This document shows, one piece after another, positions 11,601 through 24,680 of a stretch of 64,000 bases of DNA. Below the pieces are notes generated by a model that had not been told where the DNA came from, ran no database searches, and was given only the letters and a program-made list of their open reading frames with translations. Each line of letters opens with the position of its first letter. Positions within the stretch are counted from its first letter, which is position 1. A program made the translations under genes and the position numbers. The stretch comes from Ceratodon purpureus (lineage: Eukaryota > Streptophyta > Bryopsida > Pseudoditrichales > Ditrichaceae): positions 95,564,992 through 95,628,991 of the forward strand of contig CM026426.1 in the NCBI GenBank assembly GCA_014871385.1, given 5' to 3'.

Positions 11601-13395
11601 CCTACCCCCTTAGCCCAATACAAGCGAAGGTTGTCCTTAACCTCCTAGTTTCCACCCCAAATCACCATAGCCGAGACCCTGTCATTCACTGTCCTCGGGG
11701 AAGGGGCATCTTCTTGATTAAATTCGCAGTTCTCTTGACCATCGCACCCATTGCCAGAATTCTGGTTCTACAAAACAGGAACTCCACCGTTACTAGGACC
11801 ATTAATGGCCGCATGTTTAAGAAATCCATTTTCCCTCGTAAGCACTGGAATGCTTTCATCGCATTCGAGTTTCCTGGGAAGAAAGCTTTGGAGGGAAGTC
11901 CTCACTCCAAAGCTCGGAATTTTTATCTTGAATCTCTCCCACAGCGTACAAATTGTTTTCTCCCTTTCCGACTAATAATCTGATAGCTGGTAACTCACCT
12001 TATTCGATACCTCGTCGTTCCGCTTCTACTGTTTGCTCCGACGTTCCGTGGCCGACTGTCTCACAGATACATGGAAGCCGTTCTCTTTGTCTCCTAATCC
12101 TGCTCTAGAGTTTCCACCTCTGCCTTGTCCTCGACTACGGCATCGTCAATTCCATTCTCTGCATCTTGCCCCGTCACTTCTCGCACACTGTCACGATTCT
12201 CCACCTCAGGCCCTTTTCGCTTACTTCTACGGCTTCCATCCCCACTGCATCCATGTCCCACTGTGTCCTCTATTCTGCGTTGCACCTTAACCTCTTTCAC
12301 TGCCTGGATCTGCAGTGAAATATCTCTAGGCTTTGGAGGACGTCCTGCTCCAGTTACCTTTTCTTCTATACCCTTCGAGACGTCGTTGCGCATTGTCGAT
12401 GCTTATGGTTTTTTACCCGGTTTGCGTCCCTTTGCAATCACGTCCTTCGGTACCTCCTTTCACAACAGATCAAGTGGAGGTTCTCTCAACGCGTCACCAT
12501 CACCCCCCTCCTTGTCAGTGTCACGGACCAGAACGTCCTCTTCCACTATATAGTCCGCAGCGTAGGAAGTTCCGTCTTTCTTCACATTAGAGTTCTTGCA
12601 AATCACCTCAACTTTCTTCCCTTCGCCAGGCTTCAAGTCGGGATATGGTAACAGTAGAGCCATCCTCCCATCTGGAAATCTACCGTTCTTGCACCCGTCA
12701 ATAAACCTGTGGCGATTAAGCATCAGTTTATTAGAGAACCAGTAAGCCCCATAGTAAATACACACAAAGAAACATCTATTGCTGTTGGGCTTCAGGTCAC
12801 CCTTGCACATTGTCGCGAATTCTTCTATCAACTCACTCACACACTGGTCATTAGGATACGTGACATTGAACGATGCTGCGTATATCTGAATCTTCAGTGT
12901 AACAGGTTTGAGGTCCATGTCAAAAGGGGAAAAAAGGAGAGACTGAGCTCCACAAGAAGGACAACGCTGCGCCCAGTACATGAGGTAACGAAATTGGTTC
13001 CGCAACCCTATTCGGACACGACAACCTCCACCACAGAATACGACTCTGTAAAACCACTCTTTCTCTTTAAATGTTGTGTAATCCCTGTGTGAGAAACAAT
13101 AAAACCTACTCAGAAAAACACAATGAAAACCGTGAGAATTCTACACATACGAACCCTAAACCCTGAAATGAAGAGAAACAAACATACACACAATATGAGC
13201 ATTGGCAAATCTATCACATTATCGGGGTGCCTCTGAAGAATTGAAAACTAGTAAATTTAACATAGAATCAGAGTAGGGTTTGGAGGTACTGTACCTCGGG
13301 ACAGTCCAAAAACTAAATTCTTGGTTTTTGGGGGCCTTGATGTCGCGCCTTCTAATCATCCGGATACCAGTGAATTTACTCGTTAAATCTTCCAT
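8680..13395 (-). pseudogene. Zinc-ribbon and Ulp1/C48-like protease gene, decayed
   Basis: Exon 1 is 13395-13295 (ATG at 13395), exon 2 13084-11999, exon 3 about 11945-11270, exon 4 11126-10740, and a long last exon runs from about 10649 to 8680. The phase is correct from exon 1 to 2 and from 3 to 4. Exon 2 opens with a C-GGG-C ... C-PS-C zinc-ribbon-like pattern, then turns lysine-rich. The last exon has GNDVVDFVLSRLY, then LLPWVGEDHLSLLIF and VVHLDSYENG. This resembles the W/L-ND-V/I, His and L-D-S blocks of Ulp1 (C48) cysteine proteases, although His is followed by Leu, not Trp, and no catalytic Cys was found. Premature stops: 12462, 12405, 12096, 12063, 11770, 11647, 11524, 11401, 11308, 10931, 10186, 10144, 9529 and 8792, with a frameshift near 9100. 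The exon 4-5 junction does not phase. Ulp1-like domains often travel with Mutator-like elements, so this may be a former transposon passenger. Confidence 0.5.
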
Positions 13396-15796
13396 TTCTA
13401 GTGCAGCCTAATTCGGTTCTTAAGGAATACAGAATTGGAAAACCACATGAAAGTGAACTACATTACTTGATTTTGCGTTGTCAGCGCGCGAGCGTCTCTC
13501 AGAGCGTGAAGTCCACATGAATGCTCTCCTCTAAAGATGTCTCCTCAACACGTACGGACTCCATCGTATTGCATTCAATTCCACACTCCATTGCGCCTTC
13601 TCAATTGCAGGTGATGGGATTAACCCAATGTCGGCTACTTCAATTGCATTGATCGTAAACCCTGGAATGAAAACTAAAGAAATACTAAGTATCCAAAAAT
13701 TGCAAATCGCACAAACTAACCCCTAAGAATGCAGAGGAGAAGAAGCGAAACAATCGTCAGCGACTCAGAAATACCCAAACCATAACTCCGTTTTTCCAAA
13801 AACCTGAGCGACAAAGCAGTCCACCGTTACCTACAAAGTTTTGGAGATTGGGCAGTTTTTTCTTATTTGTGTCACGAGCAATGTCACAAATATCAATACT
13901 GTTGCATGCGTGGGCAATATCTCGGCACGCGCTCGTTCCAATGTTTTCTGAGACAGTGAATATTTCCCGCATCCGATTATTTACAGAGACCATACGGCTT
14001 TGGGCAAAACCACGACACCAACGTGGACAGCCACAGATGCCGCCGTGGGGTGTGTCCATCAACCCTACCCTTCGCTACATGGCAAATATCATTCTCCAAA
14101 GCCCACATAAGCCTGCAGAAATTAGGAGAAGTTCTCCTGACTTGGAATCTTCAGCATTGTATTGATAGCCTAAATGGTTGAAAGAAAAGTGTATTTTAAG
14201 GCAGCTGAAGTACATAAAGTATATAAGCTCATAAGCTTTGCTTCTATTGTTTCCCATTTCTGGGAATCCTCTCCTATTTAGGTGACTTTTCAATTTGAAG
14301 AAAAAGGTTTCATAATCATTTTAAGCTATTTGGAAAATCATTATCAGATCAAGTAAATACAAAAGTTGATTAGAATTATGTAAGTTATCTATGAACACCG
14401 TAATCATGCTCGACAGAAATTGAACATAGCAGGGCATTGCAAGTCATAAGGGACACTTAACACTAATGCATCTAAGAAAACATTTTCTATCACACGCATA
14501 AAACACCTTCACGTATTCATGCATCCGATTTCGGTACTGTTTCATCTTCAGGTTGCATGCAGTAACATTGCACATCCTCTTGTTACCAAGCTTTGTCCCC
14601 ATACAGATTCACACTGTCAAGAACAGAGCCCCGGCCTTACTAATTGCCCTGAACATTTCTCTCAATTGACATATTGAACACAATGAGGAAATATTCTTTC
14701 ACTGGCTGCACCTATAGACGCAGACAAGGGAGGCACTATCCTATTATCGATTATATCATATGGACATTCGTAAGTATTGACATGAAACTACTCAACAACC
14801 ATTCATTAATTCAACAGAGAAGCATGACAAAAATTTTGGAAGACGATATGAAGTATTACTGACCAATAACAGTGAAGCACAATTGTGAGCCAGAAAGTCC
14901 ACCCGGAAGACCTCACTTCTGTGGGAGAGTTTTGGTATGGTTCCTATGTGCAACCATAAATAAGTGTCACAGATTATGAGTGCTGTAATCATTTAACTCT
15001 AGAACACTGAGCGAAGTATTTTAAAAGAGTCAAATACAACCACTGGATTACTCTGCAAACAAATTCTAGAGACTGCATGCAAACTGGAAGTATTATATGA
15101 ATACATCAACATATTTGAATCATTGTACCATCAATGTTGTCCTCGTAATCTTACTAGTCAATAGCAAAGAAGTTAACTCACCTGCACATAGCAAGAGATC
15201 TGAATAGAAAGGCTGCTTTCAGAAGGGAGCTGACCTCATAAATAGTGGGAATGTGAGCATGCGGTGGAGTAGGAATGTGAATGATACATTTCGGAGTAGA
15301 TGAAATAACAGAAATGGTGAAGACTCTTTAAAAACGGTAACAGAAACTGATCCATTTAAGTAACCAGATGAACCTCAGTCAACCTTCTCCGAAGATGTAG
15401 AACGAACCCAAGAATAAAACCATTCGGCCCAATTCCTATAAACATGCACAAAGACTTCAACCTATAAGTTCAACAGAGAAGGGGGAAAGTACTAAATACC
15501 GTGAGTACAAAATTGCGTGAGTATGTCTCTCAAACATTTGGCTCTTTCTCAACAAGTGCTGCATGTTAAATCCTTGCACTTACGATGGTCTACTTTACAT
15601 GACTCTTCTACATTATGCCTAAGAATGTATCAAGCTGGAAAATCAAGTTGACATCAGAACACTTTACTTTATGTTTCTTAACGAAGCCTTCACCACTCAA
15701 AAACTAAACCGAAGACTATGTCGAGACAGACAACCAGGACTAGCTTTTTGAGGAGTTTTAATCTTGATTAATGAGCAGAGACATGTCACCAACTTC
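13396..15796. other. Spacer between two minus-strand genes
   Basis: Holds a 105-codon plus-strand frame (13848-14165) and an overlapping 101-codon minus-strand frame (13757-14062). Neither shows a recognisable domain. The remainder is AT-rich with no repeats seen. It contains the presumptive promoter of the Ulp1-like gene (just above 13395) and the downstream region of the HVA22-like gene. Confidence 0.4.
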
Positions 15797-18051
15797 TCAC
15801 CGGGAATCAGAGGATCGTAGACGATTTCTTGTGTTGTAAACTCGAGGGGGCACTTCCTGCTCTCCAACCGATGGATTTGCTTGCTGGGAACTACTCTCGG
15901 ATCGACTTTCTAGACGACCCTCCGGAAGATTTTCAGCGCTGTGTTCAATGACGTCATAATCTGAATCTGAATCTGAATCCCCTGAGAGAAGAGTTTCTGA
16001 TCCTGCATTTGTCCCTGTCTCACGATAGCGGTGGTTGGAGCCCGTGGAATGGGGAGCAGCAGGATTAACCCTTTGACCAGCTTGGCCAGCCGGAGGGGGA
16101 TAAAAAGCAGGGCTCTGCTGCGGTGCTGCTGGAGAATAAAGACCATCGACATTCACTGAAGGATAACCTGCACCAACTAGAGCAGACCCAGAAAATCCTC
16201 CTGCTGGAGGTGGTGGTGGATGAGTTAGAGAGCCTCCCTGCATGAGCATAGAGCAGGGTTTATCACAAGATTGGGAATCGTAGGGCACATGGCGTGAATG
16301 CACCAAGATTTCTGTAACTTATGAATAGCGAAATAGAAAAGTGAACAAAAATTTTGATGTCTAGCAGACAACTTAGGGAAAGTTAAAAGACTAGACCCAG
16401 GAATAACCTGTAGAGTATCACGTGGGGGGCCGCGTGGAGGATCTTGAGCGTTCAGGCGAGGACCTTGACGGGCAACCGAACCCTGCTGGGCCCTATTTGA
16501 CTGCGACGCAACATAAGATAAAACCTCATAAAACCGAGCTTGAATGTACACTGAACTTCGTTGCCACCAGAAATAGGCCAAGTCTCTAGCTCTAGTCGTC
16601 AACTCATTCAGTTGGCGGTCAATCTCAGCCTCATGCTTCACCACATAGTGTCTCAAAAAGGTTGAATACACATACGTTGTTCCCTGCAAAACGAATAAAA
16701 AATACTAAAAATAAGTTAAATACACTGAACCATACACAACACCAGAGGCTTCAGATAAGATACCAACAATACTTGAGTATTCAGAGAAGAACCAGAATTA
16801 CAGGTTACATGATCAAGCTAGACGTCATCCAGATGGAAACTAGGTCAAGAGAGAACTCGCGATCATATTAGGCTTGTATCTTACCGGCATCATAACAAAG
16901 GAGAATTACTGCAGATTGAGTGAAATCAACTTTCAGTGCCTCATGTGATTGCCCAAGCTCAGTCCAAGAGACAAAGAAAATGGAGGAAATACTGAACGGT
17001 ACCTGGGTCTTCGGGTACCAAAGATAAATGATGAAGGCAAGCTTCGCCTCACTATACATTGGCACCCTAGAATAAAAAAAAAAATGTATCAGAAATTATA
17101 AAAAATCATAAGTTGTTGTCTATGTGTGTAAGGGGAGACAAATTTCAATTATGAAATGCAGAATCCATCTAGGCTCTCGGTGAAGTCGTGCACAAGACTG
17201 GTATAAATAGACCAAATAATGGTTGGCTCGACTCAATACATGACACTTTCTATGTTTTCCTCACATGCATGTGTACATTTACCATGGGCAGAACCATCAG
17301 ATGGCAAAGTCCAAGAGAAGAAAACCGTACCAAGAAACGAGAACATCTCCCAACCTTTCGAACACTGTAAAAGCTGCAATTATAATCCTGCAAAACAAGA
17401 CAATAATCAGTATCTCTGGAAATATTAGAGATTAAATAAGCAGAGCAACATGGTCACGTGCTGAAGCTGATCCAAATCACCAAAATATTCAGAAGCACTC
17501 AACAGATCTTATAGTCGACGGATAAAAACGAAGAAAACCTTAGAGTGAATGAGCATGCAAGCACTATGAAGAAATATATGTTCATATAGGAAACGGAGAG
17601 ACAGCATACCAGTACTGACACCAGAATCGCAGCTGCTCGAAATCGGATCTGTTCCTCTCCACTACCTTAAAGCATTCATACGCTGGGTACACATACCCGA
17701 GTATCAGTCTGAAATACCATCCAACACAAATTGCTTAGAAGCATCGGTCATATTAGAAGAACATTGAAACAATAAATCATGTCCCTGAAAGACACTGCTA
17801 TAAACGCTCCCACGTGCTTCCATCCAACACCGACACAAGCAAAAACAACAAATAGCTCCCATCACGCATAAAATTAAAAAACAAAACAGACAACTACTCC
17901 TAACGAAACTAGCGCACCCTATTCCCGCACGTCTCTCAAAACTCAAACCTACAACATACACAAGCCAACAATAGCCTTCAACTTCAAAAACAAGAGAAAC
18001 GAGCAGAGGCAACACGTACATAACCGCCCGCGTTATGAAAGACCCCATCAT
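15797..18051 (-). CDS. HVA22-like (TB2/DP1 family) membrane-shaping protein, intact
   Basis: Six exons with GT-AG introns, all in phase: 18051-18020, 17708-17610, 17387-17331, 17066-17003, 16683-16408 and 16237-15797 (TGA). They total 969 nt and 322 residues with no premature stop. The N-terminus MMGSFITRAV, the block GYVYPAYECFK, then FWCQYW, ERLGDVLVSWVPMYSEAK and IIYLWYPKT are classic TB2/DP1/HVA22 signatures, followed by the GTTYVY...HEAEID helix typical of the plant HVA22-like i/j/h group. The family forms hydrophobic hairpins that curve tubular ER (reticulon/REEP class). In plants HVA22 was first described as induced by abscisic acid and stress. The last exon encodes a low-complexity Pro/Gly/Ser tail with an acidic SDSDSDYD stretch. 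The start is chosen because it matches the family N-terminus exactly. This is the only intact conserved gene in the window. Confidence 0.93.
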
Positions 18052-21000
18052 CTTAATTGGCCGTTACTTAACCTCTCCCTTAAAAACCTCAAAACATCAC
18101 ACACTTCACCTCACAAACACTCAAAACAACACTCAGTGACGCTAAAGCTACCAGACCATCCCCAAGACCATAACCACAACCGACTTCACAAAAAAAGATT
18201 CCAGAAGGCACTCCTCACAAACCCTGAACCCCCGCCGAATCCCCTCCCCCTAAAACCCCCCCACCTTCAAGACCCAATTCTCTCAAACCCAACTTCATTT
18301 TGACCCCAATTCGATCACTGAACTCGAATCATAACTCAAGTTATCGGCACCATCGCTGACACCATCATCGTCACCGTCTTCGTCACCGTCTTCGTCACCA
18401 TGCGATCATTGTAAGTTACCATGCGATTTTCGAAGTGAAACACCTTAACCCGTAAAGGTCCTTGCTGTTTTTGGAGCCAAAACTGCTAAAAATATACCCC
18501 TACTGATAAAAATCTACTTTTCTAAATTTAGACTCAATATTTTATATTTAACCGTAGGATCTTGTACCTATTTAAAAAGGTGTATACCAATTTTGAGGAC
18601 AATCCACTATATAGATTGCGAGATTATGACATTTAAGGTCAGTGTAAAAGAGCATTTGCCGGATTCTAGGCACTTGGCTGTAGTGGGAAAATATGAACTG
18701 GACATGAAACAGATTTATTTGACACAACCCCGTGAGTATACCTAAGTTTTAATTCCCCAAAACTATACTTTGCAAACACATTTGGTTTGTAGAGGATCAT
18801 CAATTCCTTTGGGTGTAGAAGTTAAGGTAGAGACACCTAAAACCACCAACTTAAGGATTTTGAGCCTTTTTTTTCAGGGTTATTTTTGGAGTGTAATTTT
18901 CACTTGTTGAATAATGGGTTTCTCATAGAATGCAAATTTTTTCAAAAAAATTCTTCCCAATATTGAAATAGATACAAATTTTTAAACACAAAAGTACTTC
19001 ATGAACCAAAACTGATATGTAGACTTTTCCATTGTCACACCTACCTTGTACTAATTTCCACTCATGATCTAACCCAAAACCACTAGCTTTTTAAGTGTTT
19101 TGATTGATCAGCTTGAATTGAGTGGTTTGACAATGCTAGTTCCGCTTAGTGGCGGTTCTAGCAAGGCCTACAGGTTGGTCATGGGGGCGGTGGTGGTTTT
19201 CGGTACCTCTACCTTAGGTGTAAGCTCACAAAGTGTGATCCTCATATGGGCTTGGAAAGGCAAAAACATCCTTGATTTTGTGAAAGAGGGTGTGCTGAAA
19301 TTGCCTTCCATTCTTCAAAATTAAAACTACTTAAAGGGTAGTCTAAAAATGTCTAATTGAAAACCCGAACGGTGAATATGTTGAAGTCAATGATGGAAAG
19401 AAACACAACAAATTTCAAAGCAATCGGAGTAGATGTCAAATTTCTAGAATTTTTTGAAGTGTAAATTGTATATTTCCCTTTTATTTCAAAGGGCAGTTTT
19501 GGTAAAAGGGATGGACCCTTTGCCACGTTATAGGTACTGGATGAAAATTTTGGATTGGATGAAAATATATGTGGATGAAAACTAGATATTGAATGAAAAC
19601 TAAATTTTGGATAATAGTTGTCATTTGGATGAAAAAAATCAGCAACCTATTTAGATGGAAATGATTAGTTAGATGAAAACTTTTCTTGGATGAAACCGTC
19701 ATTAATGTGTATGGATGAAAAAATATTGGGCCCATCAATTTGCAAGTGCCCCTGAAAATTTGCCTTGTCACTTTCTGCCTTATTGAATGCTGGGCAACTT
19801 GGGAAGAAAATGGGAGATTTTGATTGGTTAATGGCTGCCTGGATTTTTGACAGATTCTTCTAAAATTCATATCTTTTGCATCGTAATCCCAAATGCTTTG
19901 AAATTTGCGCCATTAGAAAGCTACTGTTAAGAGCTTCACATAGTTAAGATTACAGAAAATAATAAAATTTTGAAACCTTAGAATAGCCTGCCCAAAAGGG
20001 CTGCAACCCGAATCCGGTCTCAAGGGCCTTTAGGGGTTAACCAATTTGAACTGCAAAGATTTTTGAAGTGAAACACCTTAACAAATTTGAACTGTTACGG
20101 ATTTGCCGGCCTCAGTCCTCAAATTTCAAGTAATTTCAAGCATACGAGTCCGGGATCCTTAGGTCAACATGCCTATTCTCGTGCATTTAACAGTTCACAT
20201 AGTTTAGTATGAAAGTTGTACATAAGGATTTTTTCTTAGAGTAGGAAATACAATTGAAGATGATTCTAACAAAAAAATGAATTTGAATCTATATTGTATT
20301 TACTGTAAATTTTTGAAGTAAATATGCTATAAATTGTGTTGTAAGATAGGTTGGCCGAAACTTCATAAATTTTTGTCCTACTCTCCATGCCTATACGACT
20401 TATTGTTGCAATTAATACACTCATTATTGGGCATAGGAATCACTTAAAGTATACCATTTCTTTACATTAAACCAACCAATCAGTTTAGGGAAGCGAGCCA
20501 CCGCATTTGCTAAACCAAACTAGGGGGTATTCAAAATTGTGCACCTCTGAGGTAACCAAGTTCAGAATAGAAGGAATATGAAGCAAAGGATACTCTAAAG
20601 TAATGGCTTTTACAGCCTATTTTTGAGCACATTTTAAGCTAGACTATACTGACAGCTACAAAATCAACGCCGATATAAACAGGTCTTCAGTGAAAATCCA
20701 CAATCTTTAGAAGCTCCAGCAATGGTCTTCTCTCGACGGCTCCAGCTTCAGATCCGGATCTCATCATCTCTCCTCTTGCCTTGTACTATAGAAGCAACAT
20801 TGTGTTGGTATTTCCAATTACTCTCATGGTGCGAATTCCGCATACCTTGTATCATATCTGTGCATCCAAGGTGGTGGAATCGTAGGTGGAAAATCTCTTG
20901 ATAGACAAGCGTCGTTTCTTATAACTCTTCGTTTCTCTACACACATCCGCATATGCTACTTACAGATGGAAGGGAGTATTCCACAAAAAGGAGGAATGCA

Positions 21001-23074
21001 GTGGCTTCGGCCATTAGATGTTGAATTTTTCACAAGGGATTGTAAGCGCTCTCCTGCCTTCTCAATTGTTCTTATCGTCCATTGTGCTTTGAATGCTTCT
21101 CTTGCTAGCTTGTTTGCCGCTCTTTGTACTATCTGCACTTTGTTGCATTGTTTTTCTTTTAAAAAAATCTCATTTTTACGATGGCTTTCTTCTTTCCTGC
21201 ACTCTGTTTCTCTCTTGCATGCGGGATACATAATCCTCACTTGTCATTAAAATGTTCTTGGAATTATCAATAAGAGGCTTGGTACTACTCCGCAATTGGG
21301 ATTGGTGTGTAAACACTTTGGCGTTGCGGTAAAAAATCAAGGCTAGGTTGCGGATGGCAGGTAGCACCTGCTTCTTCACCTTGTACGCAATCATTTTTTA
21401 GCAAAAGAGAATCAGTGATTTCGTCATCGTTACTAACCTACATGACCAAGATTACACCGTTAGTCAATATCGAGGATAGCAACAACCAAATATCGTTATC
21501 AATACACGATCTCCCCAAATCTCAATCCCCACCCGGATTTGAATTAATTAATTAATACAGGGGTGGGGAGGGGGGGGGGTATGTGGCACAATACATCTTT
21601 GATACTCGTGCGATACTATGGTGATAGCTATCCAATAATCTCCTTATACTCAAGGGTGTAAGCACACTAGGGTGGAAGTATGCTAGACCAATGTACTTTG
21701 TGAGTCATAGTACAATATACATTGAAGGCATGAATTTGTACTTTTAATTACCTGTACTTAGAAGCTTTTTCTTCGGGTTTTGTTTTGTTTTTCCAATTAC
21801 TACATATGTAGGGACTTCCTATGCATTATTGAATCAGTTAGAAAAGCAAGTTAAGTGTGTTCAATTTGTACTATTGTGCACTAGTACAAACAAGTCACAC
21901 ACTACTTGTATATGAGAAAATTACACAATTCTTTAACATCAAAGGCTTTAATTCTGTTTTCGTTTTTTGCAAAGGAGATAAGAAGGAATAGCCTATTGGA
22001 ATCTATCCCTGATTTTACAAATACATAGTTAATTTGGTATGTACAAGGAAGTAAGTGATGTTTTCAGTTGCAACGGAATACATAGTGGAAAATTAAGATT
22101 TTTTGTAATCGGAGGCATGATACTCAACGGCGGCACGCATTTCTACAATGGCCTTCTGTCAAATAATGAAAATGGTCATTTTTCCATTACTTGAGCCTCA
22201 ACGTCTTCCTGTGTTCTACTTATACAAAATGTACGCATGAGTATATGATGTACATGGAATCTGTCATAACTACTGCCTCGTTCTTTTCAACAAATCCTGT
22301 TTTCCCGGGCCGCCATGCCATGAAGGCGCCACCACCTCTTGATTTGTCCACGTCATTGTCTCTCTCACTGATGTCCTTTGATCGCCCATGCACCACACTG
22401 TTGCGTGTTTGCTGTAGCATGTTGTTGGTTGTGTATTGAGGTTTACAATGTGTTGAGGGTTTTGCTTCGTGCTGTAGTTTAGCTTGCATGCTGTGCGATA
22501 ACTCTTGTTCATGAGTTTAAAGGTGGTTGCTCTTCCTCGGTGAAGAATGTCAAAGTCCACGCAGCGGCAGGTTGTCCTTGTGCAGAGACTGATAACATCA
22601 TACTTTACTGCAGCTCGGATCACTGAGTTCGGTTCTTCTTGCTGCCATTCATTCTGTGAGGTTTCTGATTTGGGTTATGTTGAAGAAACCCCAGTGTCAA
22701 AACAACGGAATCGTGATTTCCATCTAAGCAAATGCAACAACGTAGATGAGTCCCCTAGGCGGTCTTAATTCATGAGTCCAGTTTTGATATCTTATTCCGC
22801 AAGTAGCTTTAAGAACACACCTTCTGTTTCCGAGGGAAGGCTTTCAGTAGGGTCTCCTACTGCTTCTTTCGAAACTGTTGCGTTCAGGAAGTGACGAGAT
22901 TAATATTCGACGGTGAGTTCCCGCTGCAGTCTCATGAAAGAGTTATTTTGCGTTTTTCATCTGTAAACCCTTCACGGATTGCACCCCGCGACCATGATCT
23001 CAGATTATTCAATTTCAGAAAAATGATGCGGGTTTATTGTTTTCTACGTCTGTTTTTCTCTTAGGTTTCCAGCG
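18052..23074. other. Large spacer with no confirmed gene
   Basis: The first 400 bp should hold the HVA22-like promoter. They include a short trinucleotide-like stretch at 18360-18405 (tcaccgtcttcg units). The phrase gtgaaacaccttaac occurs at about 18435 and 20067. Short frames at 19100-19324 (+), 20956-21240 (-) and 21176-21394 (-) have no recognisable domain. The two minus frames are adjacent in different phases and might be a decayed gene. A run of 10 G lies near 21570. No RNA gene was seen. Confidence 0.5.
19530..19725. repeat. Imperfect GGATGAAAA array
   Basis: About ten occurrences of ggatgaaaa or gatgaaaac within 200 bp at irregular spacing of 14 to 30 bp. It reads as an old short-unit tandem array. 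No coding content. Confidence 0.6.
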
Positions 23075-24060
23075 ATGGGAGACACCGCTAAGAGGCAACG
23101 CTTGCGTTAGGGTATCAGCCGCCCAGGTCCAGCAGCTAGGCTTGCCGAAGCTCGCTTGCAGGAGGAGTTTACGGCTGTAGCTACAGAGAGGGCAAGAGAA
23201 AGGAAGGCCCTTCAAAGAGCACGAGATAGACAAAGACACGAGGAGGCATTAGTTTTAGCTTCTGTGCCGAATCATGAAGTTGATGATGCTCTCACTGTGC
23301 GGGAGTTGAATCGGATCTCCCTTTGCATAGCACAGTACATAGTCGAAGAGTTGAGAAGTTGTCCCGGTCCATCTAGTAGGAGAGATGTTATGGAGAAGGT
23401 CATGCGTCATAACACTATTTTGCCTTTACTACCTGTTTACTATGCTCGGCCACAGGAAGCAAAGGTTATTCATTCTTTCATTGAGAACTTCAAGAACGAG
23501 TTACAATTAGTGAAGCAAGCTAACTCTAACGAGTTGTTGGCAAGGAAGAGTGCTTTGTTAGATGCCGCGGTTAGCCAGGGGATCAAGGGAGTGAGGCCGT
23601 TGTCACGTGTTTTGGTTACGACACAGAAGAGCATCAATATTGCGTTAAACAGAAGGGTTTACGCCCCCAATACTTCAGGCACGGTTTGCAGTCTTCGATT
23701 ACATCGGAAGAAGAGATCAGGTCTATCTGAGTACGTCAAAGAATGCATTCATGCATGGTGGAATGGTCAAACAAAAGTATCACCGAACAAGTAGGACATC
23801 GTCAAGCATAGAGTAGGTCAAAAAGACTGGTCCGAGCCTCATCCAACACACTACTTGTGCGAGCCTCGGGTGAGTTGTAACTTATTGATTTCTTGTTTGT
23901 ATAATATGATGAGTCCGATTGCTTAGTTTACATACTTTCAGTACCTCATAGGACAATATGGGTATCTGAAGGTTGTAGAGAAGTCAACATTAGTTACTTT
24001 GTAGTTGTTATGTAGCGCATTTTGCCTACGCTGCATTCTATGATACATAGTTTGGATCAA

Positions 24061-24680
24061 ACAATTTCAAGAAAAGGTACTATACATAGTCTTCTTCGGG
24101 TGTGTACTCTTTGTAATGTAAACTTCTAGCAAGGTCCTGTTAGAGCAAAGTATAATTTGTACTGGTTGTGTAATTTGGAGTCAATAGATGATTTAGTGCT
24201 TTTGCGGACTTTAGATTAAAAGTGGAAAAGTGGTACCATAAGTACTTTACTTTCATAGTAAGTACCGGACGTGCGCCGTAATGTACTTTTTGACTTCGGA
24301 CTTTGTCTAGTTGCAATGCAGGGGTGTAAATGTCCATAAAATGGTTTGTCAATGTACTTATTGTACTAGGTTAGTATTTTTCTTTGATACGTTGTTTAGT
24401 AATTGACTAAGACTGCTACTTTTGAACACTCAGCAATAACTTAGAGTACAACTTAGTACTTGGAGTCATGTACATACGTTGCGTTGCGTTGTATTGTATG
24501 GTCTTCATGTACCTTTTATACTTGCGGCATCGTTCAAAGTACTGAGGGGTACTGACAGTTCTTATCTACGTCTTTTTGTAGAGTAATGGTGTCAGTTTTC
24601 TACAATTAGTACATTTCATTGCATGTTTTGTAACAAGTTCTGAATGAGGGTCCTAAATTGTACCTGATGTACACTTGTGC
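24061..24680. repeat. GTAC-rich island 1, inside the transposase locus
   Basis: I count 18 GTAC tetramers in about 620 bp, where about 2 to 3 are expected by chance. They are mostly AGTAC or TGTAC and irregularly spaced. It lies between the N-terminal and catalytic frames of the transposase, so it is probably intronic. Similar islands occur at 26640-27520, 31220-32000 and 37020-37850. Confidence 0.7.
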
